NCBI RefSeq assembly: GCF_021555175.1
Contig: NZ_JAKGRW010000046.1
Location: forward strand, 1-64,000
Reading direction: 5' to 3'
From: Nocardioides alcanivorans
Lineage (GTDB): Bacteria > Actinomycetota > Actinomycetes > Propionibacteriales > Nocardioidaceae
Length of the DNA stretch: 64,000 nucleotides
The position numbers and the translations under genes are program-made. Below, piece by piece: positions 20,200 to 27,869 of the stretch; position 1 is the first letter of the stretch; every line of letters starts with the position of its first letter. Under the pieces are notes generated by a model. That model was given only the letters and a program-made list of their open reading frames with translations. It was not told the origin of the DNA and did not search any database.

Positions 20200-20984
20200 T
20201 CATAGACCGTCATGATCCCCATTCGGCACGATGGTGCTGCGGCGGCCCGCGGCGGCGAGCGTGACGTATTCCATCGTGAACGATCCGCCGCGTGCATCGA
20301 CAGCGCGTCCGACGGCCTGCAAAACCTTGGCCCTTGCTTCGAACGGGAGGGAGTGAGGCTGCCCGTCGTCGCGAGGAGGGCGAGCCATTCGTCGCGTTGA
20401 TAGGTTCTCGTCCAGTCGAACTGCCACACGTCGACGTCGCCGAAGAGGCTGGTCACACGTAGGGTCTCGGCGATGTGCTCGTACCCCGCTCGGTACGTCT
20501 GCAGTGGACGCCGCCCTGATGTGGTGAACGGTGAGTCGGGGACTGCGCGCCGGAAGGCGTCGGCCAATGCTTGTGCGACGTCCTCCGGTGGTTCGAAGAC
20601 GTGCCCGAAGATCGCCAGGCGTCCGCCGGGACGAAGGATGGTGGCTGCTTTCGTCGGCCCGATTGTCGGATCGACCCAGTGCCAGGACTGCGCTGCTGTG
20701 ACGATGTCGAATGATCGGTCTCTCGGGTCCCACGCTTCGAACGTGCTGTGTTCGACCGACAGCCCTCTGGAGCGTGCGAACTCGGCCATCCGCTGGTCCG
20801 GTTCGATACCCACGACGTCGCCGCCAGCTTCTCGCAACTGGAGCGCAGCTATTCCGGTGCCACATCCGATGTCGAGGATGCTGGGAGTGGATTGGCCATC
20901 CACGATTCTCTGCACCAGGGCGTCCGGGTAGCTCGGTCGGGCGGCGTGGTACGCCGCGGCGTCGACGCCGAATGATTCGGCCAT
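20200..20984 (-). pseudogene. Class I SAM-dependent methyltransferase, frameshifted near C-terminus
   Basis: The likely start is ATG 20984 (MAESFGVDAAAYHAARPSYP), typical for this family; an in-frame ATG at 21050 would lie inside the operator. SAM motif I is ILDIGCGTGIAALQL, motif II region DVVGIEPDQRMAEFARSRG, then FDIVTAAQSWHWVDP and ILRPGGRLAIFGHVFEPPE. The frame breaks at 20345-20354; the proper tail LPFEARAKVLQAVGRAV is recovered in the next frame, ending at 20200. The substrate is unknown. It is divergent from a TetR regulator that probably controls it. Confidence 0.85.
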
Positions 20985-21042
20985 CTCGCGCGTTCGGTGC
21001 AGTTCGAGCCGTTCGGTGCCGGAAGCTCCGTGACCGGGTAGC

Positions 21043-21079
21043 GTGGGCATGTGCCCACTTTAGGTGGGCGTATGCCCAC
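21043..21079. promoter_or_regulatory. Twin palindromic operator between methyltransferase and tetR
   Basis: Two dyads with the same arms: GTGGGCA-TG-TGCCCAC at 21043-21058 and GTGGGCG-TA-TGCCCAC at 21064-21079. They are spaced 21 bp start to start, exactly two helical turns, so two dimers would bind the same face. They sit in the shared promoter of the divergent methyltransferase and TetR genes, the classic position for autoregulation. One mismatch in the second copy. Inferred TetR site. Confidence 0.7.
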
Positions 21080-21102
21080 TTGCAAACGACCAGGAGAAAG
21101 AT

Positions 21103-21698
21103 GTGCCGTCTGGAGTGCATCTGCCAGATGCCCGGCAACAGATGTTCGACGCCGCCGAGCGGGTTCTGTTGCGCGAAGGCCCCAACGCGCTGACCAGCCG
21201 GGCCGTGACCGCCGAGGCTGGTTGCGCGAAAGGGGTCCTGCATCGGCACTTCGCGGACTTCGATGAGTTCCTCGCGGAGTTGGTGCTTGACCGCATGGAC
21301 CAGTTGTTGCGAAGAGCGGCGGAGCTGCAGGAGTCGGTCGGGTCCAGAACCGTGGCGAGCAACCTCTCGTCCGCACTGGTCGACCTCTTCGGTCCGGTGC
21401 CCGTGGCGATCATCCCGCTGATCACGTTCCGCGACGAACTGCGAACCAGGCTGCGCAAGGCGACCGCCGCGGGGGCATCGCCATCCTGGCGGAATCGACT
21501 GAAGCCGTGATCGCATACCTGGCCGCCGAACGGGACGGAGGGCGGATAGCGGAGGACACAGACGTCGATGCGCTGGCCATGTCGCTGGTAGGGGGTGGGC
21601 ATCTGCTCTTCTCTGACCGCGACAAGCAAAGGCCGAGCCGGGCGGATGTGGAGCGCTTCGCCGCCGCGGTCCTCGCCCCATCGCTCGTAGGCGGCTAG
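21103..21698 (+). pseudogene. TetR-family transcriptional regulator, frameshifted
   Basis: The chosen start is GTG 21103, with GGAG 7 bp upstream; an in-frame GTG at 21064 would fall within the palindromes. The helix-turn-helix is MFDAAERVLLREG..ALTSRAVTAEAGCAKGVLHRHFADFDEFLAEL. The frame is lost at the five-G run 21471-21475; with one more G the sequence reads on as GGIAILAESTEAVIAYLAAERDGGRI to VLAPSLVGG. Likely a repressor of the divergent methyltransferase and of itself. The effector is unknown. Confidence 0.85.
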
Positions 21699-21903
21699 CT
21701 GGCAGTCGGGCCACCCGCTCCGGACCCGGGAGGGTGATGGCCAGGGATCGCCGTCGCCGCGCCAGCCCTTGTCCTTGAATGCCCGAGCGTGGCCGAGGTC
21801 CTGGCGGCACGATCCCACTCTGCGCATGCGGTGACGGACGGTGGCCTTGGGCCGACGACCAGAGGGCTCCTCAACACCACCAGCACAGGGTTGGGAGAGA
21901 GAC

Positions 21904-22539
21904 CTAGATGAGCGAGCCCCCTCCGGGACGTAGGGCGATCGAGGACTTCACCAGTGCGGTCGCCGGCGCCCGGCGGTCACTGGAACGCTGGCCCGCTGAG
22001 CACCAGGCAGCCTGGGCATCGATGATGGCGATCGCGTCGGCAGGAGACACCCAGTTGCCTGCTGCTCGTGGTTGCGCCTCGAGCGAGACACCGCGGGAGG
22101 TCGCAGCTGACTGAATCACCTGCCCAAGGGCTGCCCACTGGTCGCTGGTCGGTGGGGCAAACATCGTGTCGGCAACAGACATACGAGCCAGCGTGCGCCC
22201 GTCGTCTCCGCTGAACGCCGCCCACACTCCGGCCTTCTCCTTGACAACGTCGATGACAGCGATCCTGGTGAACGGCACAGCGCCGGTGCGGGTGCGGAGG
22301 ACTCCATGTGGCAGGTCGATCATCAGTCGCGGCAGAAGGACAGCACGCACGACGCAGAAGAGCGCCGCCACCGAGGTGCCGATCGCCAGGCCGATCAACG
22401 CACCGCCCGGCTCACGCCCCCGGGTGCCGATCATCAGAATCACCGTCATCGCCAAGACGATGGCCAGCATCATCTTGAAGGACCACCCGAAACCGCGGTT
22501 GCAGCGAACCTGCGCGGGGAGGGGCAAGTGCTGGACCAC
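21904..22539 (-). CDS. Hypothetical membrane protein
   Basis: A 211 aa protein with two N-terminal membrane helices (MMLAIVLAMTVILMIGT, GALIGLAIGTSVAALFCVV), then a soluble part that looks PH-like (VLRTRTGAVPFTRIAVIDVVKEKAGVWAAF). No family recognised with confidence. GTG start at 22539, no strong ribosome-binding site; a start nearer the first helix is possible. The 275 bp beyond it (22540-22814) contain no credible gene. Confidence 0.55.
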   Translation of the reverse strand: MVQHLPLPAQVRCNRGFGWSFKMMLAIVLAMTVILMIGTRGREPGGALIGLAIGTSVAALFCVVRAVLLPRLMIDLPHGVLRTRTGAVPFTRIAVIDVVKEKAGVWAAFSGDDGRTLARMSVADTMFAPPTSDQWAALGQVIQSAATSRGVSLEAQPRAAGNWVSPADAIAIIDAQAAWCSAGQRSSDRRAPATALVKSSIALRPGGGSLI

Positions 22540-22814
22540 TGGAGCAGCCTAGGGCCCAGGGGAGGGCGGGCGCGACGGCTCCACGAGATCGTGCACGGGA
22601 AGCGGGGGTCACCGCTGACGCCGGGCCTCGACTGGCTCGATACTTCGGGACGGCCCAGTCGACGTCGACCTGAGGGTCCTTCCCGCATCGCCGCGCGCAT
22701 TCACCGGGCACGCAACATCGACGGCCCGCGCTGCTCTGGACGGGATAGAGGAATGGCTGCGAAGACGACTTGCATCGACTCGATCAGGCTGGCACCCCGT
22801 GGGAGACTCTGCTG

Positions 22815-23240
22815 ATGGACACCCCGGAGGAGCCGCCGTACCCGGCGTACTACCACGGCACCCGGGCGGTGCTGCTTCCCGGCGATCTGATCACCGCGGG
22901 ACGCCGCTCGAACTACCGGTCTGACGTGACCATGAACCACGTCTACTTCACCGCGCGGCGCGATGGCGGTGGCTTGGCCGCCGAGATTGCCGCGATGCTC
23001 GGACCCGAGGGCGCCGAACCCCATGTCTATCTCGTGGAGCCGACCGGATCCTTCGAGGATGACCCGAACGTCACCGACAAGAAGTTCCCCGGCAACCCGA
23101 CGCAGTCCTACCGGAGCGGGAGTCCGCTGCGGGTCATCGAGGAGATCGCCGACTGGACCCGTCTGGAGCCGGCCGAGGTCGACATGTGGCGCGCGCGGCT
23201 GACGGCGATGCGGGAGTCCGACGCCGAGATCATCAATTGA
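22815..23240 (+). CDS. arr: NAD(+)-rifampin ADP-ribosyltransferase
   Basis: A 141 aa Arr enzyme, full length for the family (about 140). Diagnostic sequences: YYHGTRAVLLPGDLI (NAD-binding H-Y-D type His), NHVYFTAR, VYLVEPTGSFEDDPNVTDKK and FPGNPTQSYRSGSPLRV (the catalytic Asp/Ser region). It inactivates rifamycins by ADP-ribosylating the C23 hydroxyl, a known intrinsic or mobile resistance trait in actinomycetes. ATG 22815 with GGGAG 9 bp upstream. No integron or IS signatures flank it. Confidence 0.92.
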   Translation: MDTPEEPPYPAYYHGTRAVLLPGDLITAGRRSNYRSDVTMNHVYFTARRDGGGLAAEIAAMLGPEGAEPHVYLVEPTGSFEDDPNVTDKKFPGNPTQSYRSGSPLRVIEEIADWTRLEPAEVDMWRARLTAMRESDAEIIN

Positions 23241-23450
23241 TCCGCACGGTACGGACCTTCGCCCCACTGACAAGGCTCGGCTATCCTGCTTGGGGCGGAA
23301 CCTTCCGCCGATTGTGCTCCCACGTGACCACCACGTGAATCATTGCGGAGAGGCCTGAGCGGTTCAGGACATGTCCGGATGGGGTACGGCGCAGCGATGC
23401 GCCATCTTCATCTCGCCGATGCATGACATCGGTCGACGAAAGGACATGAC

Positions 23451-23804
23451 ATGTCATCGAAGGACGAGAAGAACCTCCTCCAGGTGATCGACAAGATCTC
23501 GGAGATGGACGAGCCGCGGCGGTCGATCATGCGGAGCGTGCATGACCTCATCGTGGTGGCCGCCCCCAGCCTGAAGCCCCGGATCTGGTACGGGATGCCG
23601 GCCTATGCCGCGTCCGCGAGTACGCCGGCGCTGCTCACCCTGCGCAACGACGACCGCATGAACCTCGCGATCACGGAGAAGGCGGCGTTTGCCCCGGCAG
23701 GAGGCGTGGACGGGACGCTGATGCCGGCCGCGTGGTACTTCGAGACCGTGGACCAGGACACCGAGAGGCGGATCGCGGAGATCGCCCGCTCGGTGATCGA
23801 CTGA
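23451..23804 (+). CDS. DUF1801 (YdhG-like) domain protein
   Basis: A 117 aa small soluble protein. The segment SVHDLIVVAAPSLKPRIWYGMPAYA resembles the DUF1801 signature (PxxExxIxWGMPxY), and LAITEKAAFAPAGGV and AEIARSVID follow. Bacillus FraH/YdhG has an iron-chaperone role, but that cannot be transferred. Monocistronic, followed by a strong terminator at 23823-23870. Confidence 0.75.
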   Translation: MSSKDEKNLLQVIDKISEMDEPRRSIMRSVHDLIVVAAPSLKPRIWYGMPAYAASASTPALLTLRNDDRMNLAITEKAAFAPAGGVDGTLMPAAWYFETVDQDTERRIAEIARSVID

Positions 23805-23822
23805 GCGACTGGGTGCATTCCT

Positions 23823-23870
23823 GCACGCGCCCCGAGGGCAGCTGATCGTGGCTGCCTCCGGGGCGCGTGC
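23823..23870 (+). terminator. Hairpin terminator after the DUF1801 gene
   Basis: A 20 bp near-perfect stem (arms 23823-23842 and 23851-23870, one GA/AG mismatch pair) with an 8-nt loop. It begins 19 bp after the DUF1801 stop codon. There is no U tract, as is common in actinomycetes. It isolates the next gene. Confidence 0.75.
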
Positions 23871-23895
23871 CGTTCTCGGGCCTACGATCCACGTC

Positions 23896-24813
23896 ATGCG
23901 CTGCGACCTCTCTGCGTTCATCGATCCGGGGCTCCTTGCGCTCGTCGACGAGTCGCGCGACTTCTACTCGCGCCGACCGCCTGGTCGCGGGCCCGCGAAC
24001 CTGCATCAACTTCTTGAGGTTCGCCAGGCGGTGCCGGAACCCGACGCATGCCGCCCGACTCCGACCGTCGAGGTCGTGAGCGCGGACGGACGAAACGTGC
24101 CTGTGCGTGTCCACCACCCCATCGACTGCTCGCCCGTGGCGGTGATTCTGGAGATCCACACCGGTGGGTTCTACCTCGGATCGGCCGCAGGCAGCGACGT
24201 CCGCAACCGGCGACTGGTGGAGGCGCTGGGCGTTGCCGTGGTGAGCGTGGACTACCGGTTGGCCCCGGAGCATCCTTGGCCGGCCGCGCCGGACGACTGC
24301 GAGACGGCCGCCATGTGGCTCGTCGAGCATGCCGGGGCTCGGTTCGGCACGACGACGCTGGCCATGACCGGGTTCTCCGCAGGGTCCACTTTGGCCGCCG
24401 CGACCATGCTGCGGTTGCGTGATCGGGGGATCCACGCGTTCTCCGGCGCGGTGCTCCAGTGCGGCACCTACGACCTCTCCGCGCGGACCCCGCCGGGCCG
24501 GCTCATCGCGGACGAGTACTTCATCCGTGCGTACGTCGGCGAGGTCACGGATCGCACGAATCCGGATCTCTCGCCGATCTTCGCAGACCTGAGCGGTCTT
24601 CCGCCGGTGCTGATCGTGGTCGGTGCGGACGACGTCCTCCTGCAGGACAACCTTGCAATGGCGATGAGGCTCATGGCCGCCGGGGTCGACGTCGACCTGC
24701 GTATCTATCCCGCTTCGCCGCACGCGTTCTCCGGCCACGCGACGTCCATGGGGCGTGCCGCACTTGCTGGGATCGACGAGTGGCTCGGTGATCGGATCGG
24801 CGTGCCAGGTTGA
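23896..24813 (+). CDS. Alpha/beta hydrolase, HSL-family esterase
   Basis: About 305 aa from ATG 23896 (MRCDLSAFIDPGLLALV). The HSL oxyanion motif HGGG is changed to IHTGGFYLGS. VSVDYRLAPEHPWPAAPDD, the nucleophile elbow GFSAGST, ADLSGLPPVLIVVGADDVLLQD (Asp) and YPASPHAFSGH (His) complete the triad. Probably an acyl ester or lactone hydrolase. The H-T-G-G oxyanion hole is slightly atypical. Confidence 0.85.
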   Translation: MRCDLSAFIDPGLLALVDESRDFYSRRPPGRGPANLHQLLEVRQAVPEPDACRPTPTVEVVSADGRNVPVRVHHPIDCSPVAVILEIHTGGFYLGSAAGSDVRNRRLVEALGVAVVSVDYRLAPEHPWPAAPDDCETAAMWLVEHAGARFGTTTLAMTGFSAGSTLAAATMLRLRDRGIHAFSGAVLQCGTYDLSARTPPGRLIADEYFIRAYVGEVTDRTNPDLSPIFADLSGLPPVLIVVGADDVLLQDNLAMAMRLMAAGVDVDLRIYPASPHAFSGHATSMGRAALAGIDEWLGDRIGVPG

Positions 24814-24907
24814 TCGCACTGTCGCTGCCGGCGGATGCTGGCCACCTGGTGGAGCTCGGCGGAGTTCCGCGCCAACGTGTCGACATCAAGATGAAGGAGG
24901 GGTGGGT

Positions 24908-25318
24908 GTGAGACTCCATCATGTTCAAGTCTCCATGCCGCGCGGTCAGGAGGACGAGGCACGTCGCTTCTACGGCGAGGCCCTGGGGTTGGTGGAGGTG
25001 CAGAAGCCTCCGTCGTTGCTCGGCCGCGGCGGCTGCTGGTTCCGTGCCTTCGAGGGGGATGCCGTCGTCGCGGAGATCCATTGCGGGGTCGACGATCCGT
25101 TCGTCCCTGCCAAGAAGGCACACCCGGGTCTCGTCTGTTCGTCACTCGATGAACTGGAGGCGGTGGCGGAGCGCATCGGCAACGGAGGATACGAGCTTTC
25201 GTGGGAGGAGAGGGACACATTCGAGGGATACATCCGCTTTCATGCGCGCGACGGATTCGGAAATCGCATCGAGGTCCTGACTCCAGCCGGGTCGAGGCCG
25301 GATCAGCGCCGACCATGA
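24908..25318 (+). CDS. Glyoxalase/bleomycin-resistance (VOC) family protein
   Basis: A 136 aa protein from GTG 24908, with AAGGAGG at 24893-24899 deciding the start. VOC fold: RLHHVQVSMPRGQEDEARRFYGEALGL, GRGGCWFRAFEGDAVVAEIHC and HARDGFGNRIEVL. The metal-binding His and Glu positions (HHVQ, IEV) are present. Function could be glyoxalase-like or drug sequestration; not determined. Confidence 0.83.
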   Translation: MRLHHVQVSMPRGQEDEARRFYGEALGLVEVQKPPSLLGRGGCWFRAFEGDAVVAEIHCGVDDPFVPAKKAHPGLVCSSLDELEAVAERIGNGGYELSWEERDTFEGYIRFHARDGFGNRIEVLTPAGSRPDQRRP

Positions 25319-25367
25319 GCGCGACAGGGTCGACGATGGCCTCAACTCACAGCCCGGCAAGGCAGCA

Positions 25368-25946
25368 TCAGAAGTCGATGAACCCTGCGACGACCTCGGA
25401 GACGACTCCGCCCGGCCCCGGCGTCGCGTAGAAGTAGACGGATCCGTATCCCCACAGGTATTCATCGATCACGTCCGCCAGCTCGCCGTCGACCGGCCAT
25501 CCGTCCTCGTCGACCTGGAAGAGGAAGCGGTGACCGTCCGCCAGCACTGCCGCTGCGTAGTCCGGTTGGTTCTGGATCAGGACCGGCTCGTCGTCGATCC
25601 GCACCAACGGGGTCATGCCTTCGTCGTCCGGGATCGCGGTGAGCGCGACGGATCGTAGTCCGGGCCAGCCGAGGTCGGGGCGGCTCCCACGCGGCGACGG
25701 CTCGTGCACGAGGGCGCGCATGGCCATCCGCGGATAGACGAGGTCGTCGTCGCCGATGCTGAAACCTGCCCGGAGCAGGACGGAGACCTCGACCCCGGCC
25801 GCCCACGGCCGGCAATCTGCCGGCAGCGTCAACAAGTAACGATGCGTCCGCATGAGCGGGTGCGCTTCGATCGCGACCGGCGGAGCACCGCCCAGGCGAG
25901 CGCCGTCCACCTGGTCCGGCAACGCGGGTGTCAAGAAGAGTGGCAT
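25368..25946 (-). CDS. Hypothetical protein
   Basis: A 192 aa soluble protein rich in acidic and aromatic residues: ALPDQVDGARLGGAPPVAI, FLFQVDEDGWPVDGELADV and YLWGYGSVYFYATPGPG. The 'GxxGGxP...QxDEDGxP...GxxYFY' layout is reminiscent of DUF1963/YwqG, but the similarity is weak. No signal peptide or membrane segment. Converges on the VOC gene. Confidence 0.6.
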   Translation of the reverse strand: MPLFLTPALPDQVDGARLGGAPPVAIEAHPLMRTHRYLLTLPADCRPWAAGVEVSVLLRAGFSIGDDDLVYPRMAMRALVHEPSPRGSRPDLGWPGLRSVALTAIPDDEGMTPLVRIDDEPVLIQNQPDYAAAVLADGHRFLFQVDEDGWPVDGELADVIDEYLWGYGSVYFYATPGPGGVVSEVVAGFIDF

Positions 25947-26136
25947 GCGCGGACCCTACGACGTCGGGGACATCGCTGGGCAGGTGTGCTTCGGACCCCT
26001 ACGGGCAACGCCTTCTTGTGATCGGTAGCTGCGGTTCGGATCCATCATGGAGTCACGAGCGGGTCACGCGTCGATGACAGCGGCGTACCGCACCGGCTGG
26101 TAGGGCGCGGCCCTAGGAGCAAAGAAGGGGTTTCGG

Positions 26137-26981
26137 ATGAGCAGACGGCAGACCGAGGAGTGGATGCGCCTGGCGAGGACGCCGGAGACCCGGGCGAGCA
26201 TCCGTCGCTGGTCTCGCCGGAGTGACTTCTTCTTCGGGACCGTTCTGCTGCTGGTGCTGGGTGGGATCGCGTTCGTTGCCTGGAGTGTGGCCGCGGGTCG
26301 CCACAACCGCCCCGTCTTCTGGGGGTGATCGCCGTGACGGTGGTGCTCGTCCTCGTCTGCGCTGCCTTCGGCTCACATGCAGGGGGCCGTCTCGACGAGG
26401 CAAGATTTCGCGACGGCCACGAGTCCGTCGGCAGGATCGACGAGGTGATCACGCACTCCAGCGGGGAGTCCGTCGACAACTACGACCTCCTGGTGAGCGC
26501 CGTGCTGCCGGACTCGGTGACGATCCATCGCAAGATCTGGTTCGGCGCGGGAGACTTCAGCGACGCTGATGTCGGGCAGGCCGTCCGCTTCCGTCACAAC
26601 ACCCTCGACCCCGATGACCTGGAGGACGTGCTCTTCGGCGGATGGCACGGAGTGCGCCGCCGCCGGAGTGAGCCCCACCGGAATCCCCAACAGTCACGCG
26701 CCCTCTACGCAGACGCTCACGTATCTGTTGGCATGGTCGACGAGGTGATGACCCACCCCGGGATCCCAGGATCTGGAAGCCCCAGCCACTACACCCTCGT
26801 CGTCAGCGTGGACCTGCCAGGTCAGCGGACGCTCCGCAGGCAGGTCCAGCTGGGGGAGTGGCAGTTGCGCCCGTCCACCCGGAGGTTCGGGCGAAGGATT
26901 CGTCTGCGGCACAACACCCTCGACCCCGAGAACCACTCCGACGCGTTCTTCGACGGCTGGGCGGACGAGCCGAAGGACTGA
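26137..26981 (+). pseudogene. Membrane protein with duplicated 'RHNTLDP' domain, frameshifted (or two coupled genes)
   Basis: The N-terminal part starts at ATG 26137 (MSRRQTEEWMRLARTPE) with a membrane helix FFFGTVLLLVLGGIAFVAW. It meets a stop right after the G run 26321-26325. With one more G it would read NRPVFWGVIAVTVVLVLVCAAFGSHAGG, joining a second helix to the downstream soluble part. Alternatively a GTG at 26325 starts a separate 218 aa protein (GTGA junction). The soluble region holds two copies of a domain of about 75 aa: VGRIDEVITH...VRFRHNTLDPDDLEDVLFGGW and VGMVDEVMTH...IRLRHNTLDPENHSDAFFDGW. No family recognised. Confidence 0.65.
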
Positions 26982-27030
26982 GGACCACGAGCGCGGGGTG
27001 CACGAATATGGTTCGGCCGACCTGCCCCGG

Positions 27031-27465
27031 TCACCGTTCCTCGGGGACCATCGCTGCAGCGATCTGGTCTTCGGGCAGCAGCAGGGCCGCGACCTCATGT
27101 CGGTGCTCGTCAGACACCATGTTCTCGTAGAGATCGGTGAGGAGGTGTCTGACCGCCGAAGCGAAGTCCGGCCAGCTCTGCCACGGCTGCTCGTCGTCCT
27201 CGGCGCTCCACTCCAGGAACGAGCCGTCTGCTGCCGAGAAGACGGTCACGGTGGCACTCGACGTCCACAGCGGCACCAGGTCGGTGCGCCCGGAGTGTCG
27301 GATCACGCTGATGGAGGGTCCATCGCTCGTCAAGGAGATGGATTCGGCCGTGAACTCCAGCGCGGGATGCACCGCGCTGCCTCCCTGCGTCGCGATCGTT
27401 GCAGCCGCCTCGGGCAGGCCTCGTTCGAGGATGCGTCGCCTCAGTGATTCTGGGGTGAGTTCCAT
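27031..27465 (-). CDS. Hypothetical protein
   Basis: 144 aa from ATG 27465 (MELTPESLRRRILERGLPEAA). Soluble, acidic, with a C-terminal EDDEQPWQSWPDFASAVRHLLTDLYEN segment resembling small SUKH/immunity-like or regulatory proteins, but not assignable. The neighbouring 240 bp to the TPP riboswitch carry no other gene. Confidence 0.6.
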   Translation of the reverse strand: MELTPESLRRRILERGLPEAAATIATQGGSAVHPALEFTAESISLTSDGPSISVIRHSGRTDLVPLWTSSATVTVFSAADGSFLEWSAEDDEQPWQSWPDFASAVRHLLTDLYENMVSDEHRHEVAALLLPEDQIAAAMVPEER

Positions 27466-27612
27466 GCCGCCGAGCCTATTCGCGGTGGCCACGGGTGAGT
27501 CTCGCGCTCTGATGTGAGCTCGGGGCTCGTTCTTGGCCAGAAGTGAGCCCGCAGGTCACATCAGAGCGGGCCCGGGGCTTGATCGACCGCCGTCCGCACG
27601 TGTTAACGTCTC

Positions 27613-27712
27613 GCCCGTACACACGGGAGCCCGATGGCACGGGCTGAGATGGGGTTGTCGCCACCCTGACCGTCGAACCTGCTCCGGGTAATGCCGGCGA
27701 AGGAAGTGAATC
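27613..27712 (+). ncRNA. TPP (THI-element) riboswitch
   Basis: Canonical thiamine pyrophosphate aptamer: ACACGGGAGC, CTGAGAT at 27644-27650, ACCCTGA at 27663-27669, then GAACCTGCTCCGGGTAATGC and CCGGCGAAGGAA. All strongly conserved core bases are present. It precedes the thiamine operon thiO-thiS-thiG-thiE-thiC and switches it off when TPP is abundant, most likely by blocking the GTG/RBS overlapping its 3' end. Confidence 0.97.
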
Positions 27713-27828
27713 TCGACGTGTTGCCACGCATCCACTTGGTCAGTGATCCGACGACGCTCGATCGGGCGTCGACCTCCGATCCGCCCCGATCCGTGCAGGA
27801 GCTCGCCGACCGCGCCGCCGCCGGATGA
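27706..27828 (+). CDS. Short ORF under the TPP riboswitch, ThiE N-terminus-like remnant
   Basis: 40 codons from GTG 27706, with AAGGAA inside the riboswitch tail as ribosome-binding site, ending in TGA that overlaps the thiO ATG (ATGA). The product LPRIHLVSDPTTLDRASTS and VQELADRAAAG resembles the first strand and helix of thiamine-phosphate synthase. It then stops, while a full thiE lies 2 kb downstream. It may be a truncated thiE copy now acting as a translation-coupling leader. Prediction from sequence only. Confidence 0.5.
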   Translation: MNLDVLPRIHLVSDPTTLDRASTSDPPRSVQELADRAAAG

Positions 27829-27869
27829 ACCGCGTGAACCGCGTGAACCGCGTGAACCGCGTGAACCGC
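27825..27869 (+). repeat. Five tandem 9-bp units at the thiO start
   Basis: RTGAACCGC is repeated five times, perfectly apart from the first base (A, then G). Each unit offers an in-frame ATG or GTG and encodes (M/V)NR. Copy-number change would not shift the frame but would alter the number of start codons and the N-terminus. Confidence 0.9.

Noticed and set aside
27825..27869. Tandem repeat as a minisatellite-like antisense coding region
   Set aside because: The repeat lies within thiO in its proper frame; the antisense RFT repeats are a by-product.
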